A DNA stretch of 38,782 nucleotides from VBAS01 sp964508655 (GCA_964508655.1 CAZDUO010000033.1:1-38782), one strand, 5' to 3'. Shown: positions 32,014 to 38,782, counted from the stretch's first letter. The notes: a model not told the origin generated them from the letters alone. Numbers and translations: made by a program.

Positions 32014-32748
32014 ATGGGTGTTCCGGTGAGTGAATTATTGAATGAGTTAAAGGATAAAAGCATTGCAGAGCAATTGCAGTCTATCGTTAGCCGTTTTCCC
32101 GGGCAGGTGGTTTTTTCCACCAGCTTCGGATTGGAAGACCAGGCCATCACCCATTACATTGCATCCAATAAGCTGCCTGTGAAAATATTTACGCTTGACA
32201 CCGGGAGACTTTTTGCAGAAACATACACAACATGGAGTCGTACGATAGAAAAATACAATATTAAAATTGAAGCTTACTATCCGGAAGCAGCAACATTGCA
32301 GGAGTTTATAACGAAAAAGGGACCGAACTGTTTTTATGAATCGGTGGATAACAGAAAGCAATGCTGCCATATAAGAAAAGTAGAGCCATTGCAAAGAGCT
32401 TTGAAGGGAAACGCAGTGTGGATTACCGGCATTCGGGCCGAGCAAAGCAACAATCGCCACGATATGCCGGTGCTGGAGTGGGATGCAGTGAATCAGATTA
32501 TTAAGTTTCACCCGCTGCTCAACTGGACATGGGGCCAGGTGAAACAGTATGTAAGCCGCAATGATGTTCCCTGCAATCCTTTGCATGATAAAGGATTTGT
32601 AAGCATCGGCTGTGCTCCCTGCACAAGAGCCATTAAGCCCGGCGAAGATTTCCGTGCCGGAAGATGGTGGTGGGAAGACAATACTAAAAAAGAATGTGGC
32701 CTTCATATTCATGAACAAACTGTAACGGCACAAGAAGAGGAAAAGTAG
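32014..32748 (+). CDS. cysH: Adenylyl-sulfate (APS) reductase, iron-sulfur type
   Basis: The protein has 244 residues. CysH reduces activated sulfate to sulfite using thioredoxin. The nucleotide-binding SGL-like motif is STSFGLEDQAITH, and LDTGRLFAETY follows as in all CysH proteins. The cluster-binding cysteines are present: RKQCCHIRK (Cys117, Cys118) and IGCAPCTRA (Cys200, Cys203). The catalytic cysteine is near the end in KECGLHIH (Cys228). The CC/CxxC pattern marks the [4Fe-4S] form that uses APS (or both APS and PAPS), unlike the E. coli PAPS enzyme. This agrees with the lack of an APS kinase domain in the downstream cysN product. It is the first gene of cysH-cysD-cysN-cobA. Confidence 0.94.
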   Translation: MGVPVSELLNELKDKSIAEQLQSIVSRFPGQVVFSTSFGLEDQAITHYIASNKLPVKIFTLDTGRLFAETYTTWSRTIEKYNIKIEAYYPEAATLQEFITKKGPNCFYESVDNRKQCCHIRKVEPLQRALKGNAVWITGIRAEQSNNRHDMPVLEWDAVNQIIKFHPLLNWTWGQVKQYVSRNDVPCNPLHDKGFVSIGCAPCTRAIKPGEDFRAGRWWWEDNTKKECGLHIHEQTVTAQEEEK

Positions 32749-32809
32749 AAAATGATTGGCCAGGCAAAAAAGTAAAGGGATAACACCCTTAATTTTTATA
32801 AACATAATC

Positions 32810-32824
32810 CTACCAAATTAGTAG
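32810..32824 (+). promoter_or_regulatory. Candidate Rrf2 operator before cysD
   Basis: CTACCAAATTAGTAG has perfect 4-bp outer arms and ends 17 bases before the cysD ATG. It overlaps a second palindrome, ATTAGT-AG-ACTAAT. It matches the cysH site in 11 of 15 positions. Confidence 0.45.
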
Positions 32825-32841
32825 ACTAATAAAGGAAGCAC

Positions 32842-33750
32842 ATGAATCAATATCATCTCAATTACCTGGAACAACTGGAAGCGGAAAGCATTCACATCTT
32901 CCGCGAAGTGGCGGCGCAGTTTGAAAAACCGGCCCTGCTGTTCAGCGGCGGAAAAGATTCCATCACGCTGGTGCACCTGGCAAAAAAGGCATTTGCTCCC
33001 GGTAAAATTCCTTTTCCGCTGGTGCATATTGATACCGGGCATAATTTTCCTGAAGCGCTGGACTTTCGCGACGAGCTGGCAAAGCAGGTAAATGCAACCT
33101 TGATTGTGCGAAAGGTGGAAGATACAATCAAACAAAAAAATCTTACAGAGCCTAAAGGAAAATTTGCCAGCCGCAACTGGCTGCAAACCTATACGCTGCT
33201 CGACACGATTGAAGAATTTAAATTCGATGCATGCATCGGTGGCGGCCGCAGGGATGAAGAAAAAGCAAGAGCCAAGGAAAGAATTTTTTCCGTGCGGGAT
33301 GAATTTGGACAGTGGAATCCCAAACTACAGCGGCCTGAACTGTGGAATATCTACAACGGCCGGATTCATAAAGGTGAAAATGTAAGGGTGTTTCCCATCA
33401 GCAACTGGACGGAGCTGGACATCTGGAATTATGTAAGGAAAGAAAACGTTGCACTACCCTCCATCTATTTTGCCCATGAGCGGCAAGTGATAGAACATGA
33501 AGGGCAACTGGTGGCTGTGTCAGAATTTATCAGGCTTGACCCGGGCGATGTGATAATGAAAAAGAAAGTACGCTACCGCACCGTAGGCGACATGACCTGC
33601 ACAGCAGCCGTGGAATCAAATGCAGAAACTTTGGATGAAGTGATTAATGAAATTATCTCGACCAGGATAAGCGAACGTGGCGAAACGAGAATTGACGACA
33701 AGGTGACCGAAGCCGCCATGGAAGACAGGAAGAAGAACGGGTATTTTTAA
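32842..33750 (+). CDS. cysD: Sulfate adenylyltransferase subunit 2
   Basis: The protein has 302 residues, standard length. CysD is the catalytic subunit of heterodimeric ATP sulfurylase and makes APS from sulfate and ATP. The PP-loop SGGKDS (35-40) and the following ITLVHLAKKAF are clear. So are VHIDTGHNFPEALDFRDEL, the FDACIGGGRRDEEKARAKER segment and RTVGDMTCTAAVES near the end. All are family hallmarks. A GC-rich element follows directly after the stop, and cysN begins 126 bases downstream. Confidence 0.98.
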   Translation: MNQYHLNYLEQLEAESIHIFREVAAQFEKPALLFSGGKDSITLVHLAKKAFAPGKIPFPLVHIDTGHNFPEALDFRDELAKQVNATLIVRKVEDTIKQKNLTEPKGKFASRNWLQTYTLLDTIEEFKFDACIGGGRRDEEKARAKERIFSVRDEFGQWNPKLQRPELWNIYNGRIHKGENVRVFPISNWTELDIWNYVRKENVALPSIYFAHERQVIEHEGQLVAVSEFIRLDPGDVIMKKKVRYRTVGDMTCTAAVESNAETLDEVINEIISTRISERGETRIDDKVTEAAMEDRKKNGYF

Positions 33751-33753
33751 AAG

Positions 33754-33779
33754 TCCCAACCTCTAAAGGGGCTGTGGGA
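33754..33779. repeat. GC-rich palindromic element after the cysD stop, copy 4
   Basis: The stretch reads TCCCAACCTCTAAAGGGG, then CTGTGGGA, with outer TCCCA/TGGGA arms and an imperfect CCTCTAAAGGGG core. It begins three bases after the cysD stop. Confidence 0.55.
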
Positions 33780-33821
33780 GGAATCTTTATAAAATGAAAT
33801 TTTCTAATACTCAGTCAGAGA

Positions 33822-33829
33822 TAAATTTG
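33822..33829 (+). promoter_or_regulatory. Putative internal promoter box (TAAATTTG) before cysN
   Basis: A perfect TAnnTTTG match 47 bases before the cysN ATG, lying between the arms of an inverted repeat TCAGTC (33811-33816) / GACTGA (33833-33838). Confidence 0.4.
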
Positions 33830-33851
33830 AAAGACTGATACAAACTAAGTT

Positions 33852-33876
33852 CCCCCTTTAGGGGGACAGGGGGTTT
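33852..33876 (+). repeat. GC-rich palindromic element ending at the cysN ATG, copy 5
   Basis: CCCCCTTTAGGGGG, ACA, then GGGGGTTT, with the cysN ATG as the next codon. Same layout as the element at 15453-15474. Confidence 0.7.
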
Positions 33877-35118
33877 ATGGACTTACTACGATTCATCACC
33901 GCAGGCAGTGTTGATGACGGCAAAAGCACACTCATCGGACGATTGCTGTACGACAGCAAGAATATTCTCATTGACCAGCTGGAAGCGCTGGAAAAATCAT
34001 CGAAGAATAAAGCAAACGGCGAGATGGACCTGGCGCTGCTTACTGATGGCTTGCGTGCTGAGCGGGAACAGGGCATCACCATTGACGTGGCCTACCGCTA
34101 TTTCAGCACGCCGAAACGTAAGTTTATTATTGCCGATGCACCGGGGCATGTACAATACACCCGCAATATGATTACCGGCGCCAGCAATGCCAACCTGGTA
34201 ATTATTCTGATTGATGCCCGGCAGGGCGTGGTGGAGCAAACGCGGCGGCATTCCATTATCGCCTCGCTGCTGAAGATACCGCATGTGGTGGTAGCAATAA
34301 ATAAGATGGACCTGGTGGATTACTCGCAGGATGTGTTTAACAACATTGTGATTGATTACACCGAAGTGGCAAAGCAGCTTGGATTGAAGGATGTGACTTA
34401 TATTCCCATCAGCGCACTGGACGGAGATAATATTGTGGACAAATCGGAAAAAATAGAATGGTATAAAGGGAAACCTCTTTTGGAGTTTCTTGAAGAAGTG
34501 GAGCTTGACAGCGATATCAATTTTACCGATGCAAGGTTCCAGGTGCAGTATGTCATCCGCCCGCAAACGGATGAGCTGCACGATTACCGCGGCTATGCCG
34601 GTAAAGTAATCAGCGGGGTGTATAAAAAAGGAGACAGGGTAAAAGTATTGCCGCAGGATATAGAAACTACAATTGCTGCTGTGGAAATTGCCGGCAAAGA
34701 GGTGAATGAAGTGTTTGCCCCGCAAAGCGCCGTGATACTTCTGGCAGACGATATTGATATCAGCCGTGGCGATTCGATTGTAAAAATTGACAGCCTGCCG
34801 CAGGTAAGCAATGAACTGGAAGTGCTGCTCTGCTGGCTGGATGAAAAGCCGCTTATTTCCGGCAATAAATATTTGTTGCAACACAACAGCCGCCAGGTAA
34901 GGGTTGTGGTAAAAAATGTGGAATTCAAACTGGATGTAAACACACTGCAACGCCAGCCGGTGAACGGCGGTGTGAAGCTGAATGAAGTGGTGAAAGCGAC
35001 AATTAAAACCGCTGCGCCGCTGGTGTATGACAGCTACGAAAAGCTAAGTGAAAACGGCAGTGCGGTATTGATTGATGAAACGAGTAACAGTACGGTGGCG
35101 GCGGTGCTTATTAAATAA
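33877..35118 (+). CDS. cysN: Sulfate adenylyltransferase subunit 1 (GTPase)
   Basis: The protein has 413 residues. CysN is the EF-Tu-like GTPase whose hydrolysis drives APS synthesis by CysD. The G motifs are GSVDDGKST (10-18), the switch GITIDVAYRYF, DAPGH (87-91) and NKMD (142-145). Two beta-barrel domains follow (FQVQYVIRPQTDELHDYRGY onward). It ends at the size of a stand-alone CysN, without the C-terminal APS kinase (CysC) of the bifunctional form. With the iron-sulfur CysH upstream this implies direct APS reduction. GC-rich palindromic elements flank it on both sides. Confidence 0.97.
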   Translation: MDLLRFITAGSVDDGKSTLIGRLLYDSKNILIDQLEALEKSSKNKANGEMDLALLTDGLRAEREQGITIDVAYRYFSTPKRKFIIADAPGHVQYTRNMITGASNANLVIILIDARQGVVEQTRRHSIIASLLKIPHVVVAINKMDLVDYSQDVFNNIVIDYTEVAKQLGLKDVTYIPISALDGDNIVDKSEKIEWYKGKPLLEFLEEVELDSDINFTDARFQVQYVIRPQTDELHDYRGYAGKVISGVYKKGDRVKVLPQDIETTIAAVEIAGKEVNEVFAPQSAVILLADDIDISRGDSIVKIDSLPQVSNELEVLLCWLDEKPLISGNKYLLQHNSRQVRVVVKNVEFKLDVNTLQRQPVNGGVKLNEVVKATIKTAAPLVYDSYEKLSENGSAVLIDETSNSTVAAVLIK

Positions 35119-35137
35119 ACCCCGGCCCCTAAAGGGG
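35119..35137 (-). repeat. GC-rich palindromic element after the cysN stop, copy 6
   Basis: Read on the minus strand this is CCCCTTTAGGGGCCGGGG, the same element as upstream of the arginine decarboxylase gene but in reverse orientation. It starts at the base after the cysN stop codon. Confidence 0.65.
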
Positions 35138-35235
35138 TAGATGAGAGATTCATCGCATATTGATTGTTTCTTTATTTACTGAGTAGTGTTGATTTGCTTA
35201 ATATGCCGAAGCAAAAATTGAATAATGAACTGAAG

Positions 35236-35265
35236 CCCGGCCCCATATCTCCTTTGGAGAGGAGG
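35236..35265 (+). repeat. Palindromic element at the cobA start, copy 7 (variant)
   Basis: A GGCCCC stretch is followed by TCTCC-TTT-GGAGA and GGAGG, ending at the ATG proposed here for cobA. The hairpin core resembles that before trxB. Confidence 0.5.
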
Positions 35266-36051
35266 ATGGGAGGTGAGGTCATTCTGGCCGGCGCCGGCCC
35301 CGGCGATGCGGAACTGATTACTCTCAAACTTCAAAGACGACTGGCTGAAGCCGATGTCATCATCACCGACCGGCTGGTGAATCCGGCAATAATAAATGAA
35401 CATGCACGAAAAGATGCGCTGGTCATTTTTGCCGGCAAGCAGGGCTACAATGAAGCCTCGGCCACCAGAGAAAAAATAAATGCGCTGATTATTGAACATG
35501 CCCTGCAGGGGAAAAAAGTGCTGAGGCTGAAAGGCGGGGATGTGGCTTTTTTCAGCAATGTGCTGGATGAGCTGTTTACCTGCGCACAGCACCATATCCC
35601 GTTTGAAATTATTCCCGGCATTACGGCTGCATCCGGCGCTTCGGCGTATGCGGGCATACCGCTTACGGCCCGCGGCTATGCACAGGGTGTGCAGTGGCTC
35701 ACCTACAACCCCAACAGTAATTACAGCGCTGAGCGATGGAAAGAACTGGCGCAAACCAGCGATACGCTGGTGTTTTATATGGCGGGTAAAAATTTGTGTG
35801 ACCTCTGCACGCATCTGTTACGGCATCATAAAGCAGGCGAAACAGCGCTGGCCGTAATAGAACAGGCCACCACGCCCTACCAGCGGGTACTTGTTTCCAC
35901 ACTCAAAAACTACTGCGCCGATTTTGCGGCAAAAGAATTCACTTCCCCCTCCCTTGTCATCATCGGCAATGTGGTAAAGCTGCATGAGCAGTTTAACTGG
36001 TTTGAAACTGTGAAAGAAAAGGGGACTGTGTTTTTGGAGCTGGGGGAGTGA
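35266..36051 (+). CDS. cobA: Uroporphyrinogen-III C-methyltransferase (SUMT)
   Basis: The protein has 261 residues from the ATG at 35266. Upstream ATGs at 35203 (MPKQKLNN) and earlier are in frame, but the residues they add are encoded by a GC-rich repeat and lie outside the conserved domain. SUMT methylates uroporphyrinogen III twice to precorrin-2, the precursor of siroheme (and B12). The SAM-binding loop is ILAGAGPGDAELITLK (Gly9-Asp14), followed by ADVIITDRLVNPAII. The second motif is VLRLKGGDVAFFSN, with Val in place of the usual Pro. The later IPGITAASGASAYAGIPLTARG is canonical. Placement after cysHDN points to siroheme for sulfite reductase. It is convergent with the methyltransferase gene, 13 bases apart. 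Confidence 0.93.
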   Translation: MGGEVILAGAGPGDAELITLKLQRRLAEADVIITDRLVNPAIINEHARKDALVIFAGKQGYNEASATREKINALIIEHALQGKKVLRLKGGDVAFFSNVLDELFTCAQHHIPFEIIPGITAASGASAYAGIPLTARGYAQGVQWLTYNPNSNYSAERWKELAQTSDTLVFYMAGKNLCDLCTHLLRHHKAGETALAVIEQATTPYQRVLVSTLKNYCADFAAKEFTSPSLVIIGNVVKLHEQFNWFETVKEKGTVFLELGE

Positions 36052-36064
36052 GGGACGTCACAGA

Positions 36065-38629
36065 TTAAAGACTTAGAACTTTAGTACTCTCCTCCCCAAA
36101 CTGGCTGATCACCCTCACTGCAATCTTCTTTCCTTTTTTGTAGGTAATGGGATGGGAAGTGTGTTTATACAATCTGCTCCAGGCTTCTTCATCAATTTCC
36201 ACTTTCACTGTCTTTTCCAATGCCCTGCGCCATTTGTCGAATTCATCATCGCCGCCGCAGAAGAAAACCTGCTTTACGACAAAGTTGGCACCGTCGTAAT
36301 TATCATCCACCATCCAGTAAGCAATGTCTTCACGATTGAAACTTTTTACTTCATCTTTTATCGGATCATAAATGTCCATCCCCGCAATTTCAACCGTGAC
36401 TGAATCGCCGGATTTATGGACTTTTATATCCGGTTCGCCAATCGTCATGAAGGAAGCAGCTTTTTTATCTTTCTTCAACAAACCTTCCTGCAGCAGATCA
36501 TCGGCCATGCGGACTTTGGTGACTTCAAAAGTGCCTACACTGGTGGTTTCGGTTACATTGCTTATATCGCTTTCAAAACTAAAACCAAGAATAATTAACC
36601 AATCGGCGCCTCCGCGATTGCGGCATTCTTTTACTGCTTCATTAACTGCTTGTTTGCTTACCGTGCCAAACTGCGGCCCGATATGGAAATACGCTTTACG
36701 TTCGCCTTTTTCGGTTTGATAAAAACCTTCAGCATGAATAAATGCGCTGGCCAATGGCTCTACTCTTGTAAATACCGCTGTTTCATTCTTTAATCCATTC
36801 TTTACACCCGCTGATTTTAAATGTTCAAATATTTTTTGCTCAAAGCCGGTAACATCTGTTGCTTCTGTATCTTTTTTCTCCAACTCATCCGGCGGAATGG
36901 GTTCATAGTTTTGCAAAGTCTCTACAGTGAAAGGCCCGCTTACTCTTATTCGGCTTTTATCTTCTTTGGGTTGGTCGTATAATGTTTCTGTTTCCGCTGG
37001 TTCATCGTTGGCAAGGCTTTTTAATGTAATATGCGGAACAGTTTTATACACAAACCCATTTCTTATATCAGCCGCATTGGCATGACCCGCACCATTTACC
37101 ACCAAACCACGATGCACTTCATCATACAAATAATAATAAGGAAACAATGCAGTTATCAATCTTGTCTTTGCAATATTGAGTGCAATACGGCTTGTGTCTA
37201 TGGTTATCCATCTGCGGCCCCATTGTTCGGCAACATAAGCAGTAGTACCGCTGCCGCATGTTGGATCGAGAACTAAATCACCGGGGTCGGTGGTCATAAG
37301 AAGACAGCGCTGGATAGTTTTTATTCCAGTTTGAACAACATATCGTTTTTCGTCTGTAAATGACCCAGTACCTGTGTCTGTCCAGAGATTGGATATTGGG
37401 TATACTGGGAAATCATCTATATATCTTATATAAGCCAGTGTTATTCCTGAAGGAGTAACTCTTTTTTTCTTAATTAGATTTTCTATACCCAATTTGTTAG
37501 TTTTCCAATAACCCTTTCCTGAAACAAGTGTTTTGCCATTCATTTCAACAGGAAATCGAGTAGTTTCTCCTCCGCTTTGGCTAGTCATGTTATCTAGTCT
37601 GAATATCTTTGAGTTTTCCGGCAAGAGTTTGGGATTATTTTTTTCTTCAGATGTCATTCTTCTTCTTTCGCCCGTCTTCAATTCCACCCAGGAATAAACT
37701 CCACTTGCATCAGTTTCAAGTGATTTCTCAAAATACAGTTGCCTATATTTCACTAATTCTTTACTCTTTGAATACCATATAATATAATCCGCAGTACTTG
37801 GAAGAACAGAAGCTGTTTGACTTGCCGTTTTAAAAAAAGTAATTTGATTCACAAAATTTTCACTTCCAAAAATCTCATCCATTAAACTTCTTACCAAATG
37901 GACATTTTCGTCGCTGATCTGTACAAAACAACTTCCGCTTTCCGTCAATAATTCTTTTGCCACTAATAAACGATCTCGCAAATAACTTAAGTAACTATGT
38001 ATTCCCAATTCCCATGTGTCACGATAAGCTTTTATCATTTCAGGCTCACCTGTCAAATAATCATCGTTGCCATCTTTTACATCTCGTTTATTTAATTGCA
38101 TTTGCCAGTTGCTGCCGTATTTAATTCCATAAGGCGGGTCCATATAAATACATTGCACTTTGCCGGCCATGCCTTCACGTTCCAGCAGGCTTGTCATCAC
38201 CAGCAAACTATCGCCTTGTATCAGGCGGTTGCTCCAGCCATCCTGGTGGGTGTAATAGCTTGTTGGTTTATCCAATTCATCCATCTCAAAGCTATTACCA
38301 AAAGCATCTATCAATGAAAGCTGTCCTTTATCATCCACATCCTTTTTTAATTTATATAAGCCATTTATCAGCATCTCAGGGCTTATATGCTCATGGCGGT
38401 AAAGGCTTCTTATATCTACCTGCAGGCGGTCATCCGTTTCATCAGCACCGTATTTGTTCATCCAAAACAGTTCGGGGTCTTGTCCCCTGTGCACCACAGG
38501 GTTTTTGGGCAGATCAATCTGTTCAACTGATCTTACTTTCGGATTGTTTTGTTCCATACCTGCTTCTTCGGTGCTGGGTGTATGCGGCCGCTTATCGGCG
38601 TGTTTGTAAGCTTTTATTTTTTTTGCCAT
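36065..38629 (-). CDS. Site-specific DNA methyltransferase, beta class, type III Mod-like
   Basis: The protein has 854 residues. The catalytic motif IV is YMDPPYGIKYGSN (DPPY 164-167), and the SAM-binding motif I comes later, in LDPTCGSGTTAYVAEQWGRR (455-463). The order IV then I defines the beta class found in type III Mod subunits and related N6-adenine or N4-cytosine methyltransferases. Between them (residues about 190-430) lies the presumed target-recognition region, which is distinctly AT-rich compared with its flanks. The long C-terminal part (540-854) holds a low-similarity region (GADWLIILGFSFESD) I cannot name. No restriction (Res) gene is in the window; it could lie beyond the right edge. 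An acidic-basic N-terminal 120 residues precede the methylase core. Confidence 0.9.
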   Translation of the reverse strand: MAKKIKAYKHADKRPHTPSTEEAGMEQNNPKVRSVEQIDLPKNPVVHRGQDPELFWMNKYGADETDDRLQVDIRSLYRHEHISPEMLINGLYKLKKDVDDKGQLSLIDAFGNSFEMDELDKPTSYYTHQDGWSNRLIQGDSLLVMTSLLEREGMAGKVQCIYMDPPYGIKYGSNWQMQLNKRDVKDGNDDYLTGEPEMIKAYRDTWELGIHSYLSYLRDRLLVAKELLTESGSCFVQISDENVHLVRSLMDEIFGSENFVNQITFFKTASQTASVLPSTADYIIWYSKSKELVKYRQLYFEKSLETDASGVYSWVELKTGERRRMTSEEKNNPKLLPENSKIFRLDNMTSQSGGETTRFPVEMNGKTLVSGKGYWKTNKLGIENLIKKKRVTPSGITLAYIRYIDDFPVYPISNLWTDTGTGSFTDEKRYVVQTGIKTIQRCLLMTTDPGDLVLDPTCGSGTTAYVAEQWGRRWITIDTSRIALNIAKTRLITALFPYYYLYDEVHRGLVVNGAGHANAADIRNGFVYKTVPHITLKSLANDEPAETETLYDQPKEDKSRIRVSGPFTVETLQNYEPIPPDELEKKDTEATDVTGFEQKIFEHLKSAGVKNGLKNETAVFTRVEPLASAFIHAEGFYQTEKGERKAYFHIGPQFGTVSKQAVNEAVKECRNRGGADWLIILGFSFESDISNVTETTSVGTFEVTKVRMADDLLQEGLLKKDKKAASFMTIGEPDIKVHKSGDSVTVEIAGMDIYDPIKDEVKSFNREDIAYWMVDDNYDGANFVVKQVFFCGGDDEFDKWRRALEKTVKVEIDEEAWSRLYKHTSHPITYKKGKKIAVRVISQFGEESTKVLSL

Positions 38630-38648
38630 AATGGTTTAGTACTCGTTG

Positions 38649-38656
38649 TATCTTTG
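38649..38656 (+). promoter_or_regulatory. Putative orphan promoter box (TATCTTTG)
   Basis: A perfect -7 match on the plus strand, directed away from the methyltransferase gene. A TTTG lies 23 bases upstream. The only thing downstream before the next terminator is about 45 bases of sequence with a 16-codon frame. Confidence 0.45.
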
Positions 38657-38689
38657 GGTTAATTCATTTATTTGAAGGTGGAGGGCTGT

Positions 38690-38740
38690 ATGGCCCTTGA
38701 TCCCGTCAGTACTGCTGGCGGGATTTTTATTTTAATTTGA
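38690..38740 (+). CDS. Possible 16-residue leader peptide (low confidence)
   Basis: An ATG at 38690 opens a frame of 16 codons (MALDPVSTAGGIFILI, then TGA). It lies within the predicted short transcript and its body overlaps the terminator hairpin, as in attenuator leaders. There is no cluster of a single amino acid to suggest an attenuation signal. It may well be a chance frame. Confidence 0.15.
   Translation: MALDPVSTAGGIFILI
38700..38733 (+). terminator. Intrinsic terminator near the right edge
   Basis: ATCCCGTCAG pairs with CTGGCGGGAT (10 bp, one G-U) over a 5-base loop and is followed by TTTTTATTTT. No plus-strand protein gene precedes it in the window, only the orphan promoter at 38649. 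Confidence 0.85.
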
Positions 38741-38743
38741 CTT

Positions 38744-38768
38744 AAAAATCCACCGCCTTTGGCGGTGG
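38744..38768 (-). terminator. Minus-strand terminator for a gene beyond the right edge
   Basis: CCACCGCC-AAA-GGCGGTGG (8-bp perfect stem on the minus strand) is followed by ATTTTTA. It would end a minus-strand gene located to the right of the window and so separate it from the methyltransferase gene. Confidence 0.65.
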
Positions 38769-38782
38769 TAGTGTACTTGGGG

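Noticed and set aside
38191..38631. Plus-strand open frame opposite the methyltransferase N-terminus
   Set aside because: It is antisense to a conserved coding region and has no signal or domain pattern.

Overview
The window looks like a chromosomal segment of a Bacteroidota bacterium, most likely of the Chitinophagia/Chitinophagaceae type. The evidence is a primary sigma factor without region 1.1 beginning MRQLKI, -7 promoter boxes of the Bacteroidota form TAnnTTTG in front of many genes, no clear reliance on Shine-Dalgarno sites, and lineage-typical protein families (DUF4249, DUF6089-like barrel, START-like domain, CarboxypepD_reg-like domain). The family-level placement is an inference.

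Layout. 1-4064 (minus strand): 5' end of an M20 dipeptidase, an outer-membrane barrel protein, dinB, rimM and rpsP. 4065-4664: no gene recognised. 4665-7127 (plus): a secreted carboxypeptidase-regulatory-domain protein and a secreted M28 aminopeptidase. 7219-9166 (minus): two tandem paralogous secreted proteins of unknown function. 9306-11538: a DUF5995-like protein convergent with a protein carrying two DDxxD-type motifs (class I isoprenoid-synthase-like). 11592-15289 (plus): thrS-infC-rpmI-rplT, with a terminator and a new promoter between infC and rpmI. 15475-16875: arginine decarboxylase. 16980-19546: two small lipoproteins, an NTF2-like secreted protein, an Hsp20 chaperone and a bacilliredoxin. 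19674-24516 (plus): lgt, a first RpoD-like sigma factor, a DUF4249 lipoprotein, trxB and folB. 24646-28570: a small membrane protein, ffh, a second RpoD-like sigma factor, a START-like protein and an unrecognised protein. 28629-31885 (plus): LptF/LptG permease, CDF cation exporter, OsmC protein and an Rrf2 regulator in a tight run. 32014-36051 (plus): cysH-cysD-cysN-cobA for sulfate assimilation. 36065-38629 (minus): a beta-class (type III Mod-like) DNA methyltransferase.

How it fits together. Most of the window is core housekeeping: ribosome assembly and translation (rpsP, rimM, thrS, infC, rpmI, rplT), protein targeting and lipoprotein modification (ffh, lgt), thiol redox (trxB, bacilliredoxin, OsmC) and transcription (two sigma factors). 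The sulfur block is the clearest functional module. ATP sulfurylase (CysDN) makes APS, and an iron-sulfur-type reductase (CysH) can reduce APS directly, so the absence of an APS kinase domain is coherent. The SUMT gene (cobA) would supply the siroheme precursor for a sulfite reductase outside the window. The Rrf2 gene lies directly upstream, and a shared CTACC-N5-RGTAG inverted repeat lies in front of both cysH and cysD, which suggests a local repressor/operator circuit.

The main non-gene signal is a family of short GC-rich palindromic elements (core CCCCTWWAGGGG followed by a G-rich tail). They sit immediately before start codons or right after stop codons, and at cysN and the arginine decarboxylase gene the element ends exactly at the ATG. 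Other items to check are a candidate structured leader before rpmI, a possible leaderless dinB transcript, a possible one-base frameshift in the small membrane protein, an AT-rich island covering the methyltransferase target-recognition region, and an orphan promoter-terminator pair at 38649-38733 that could make a very short RNA. I found no tRNA, rRNA, CRISPR array, insertion sequence or prophage.
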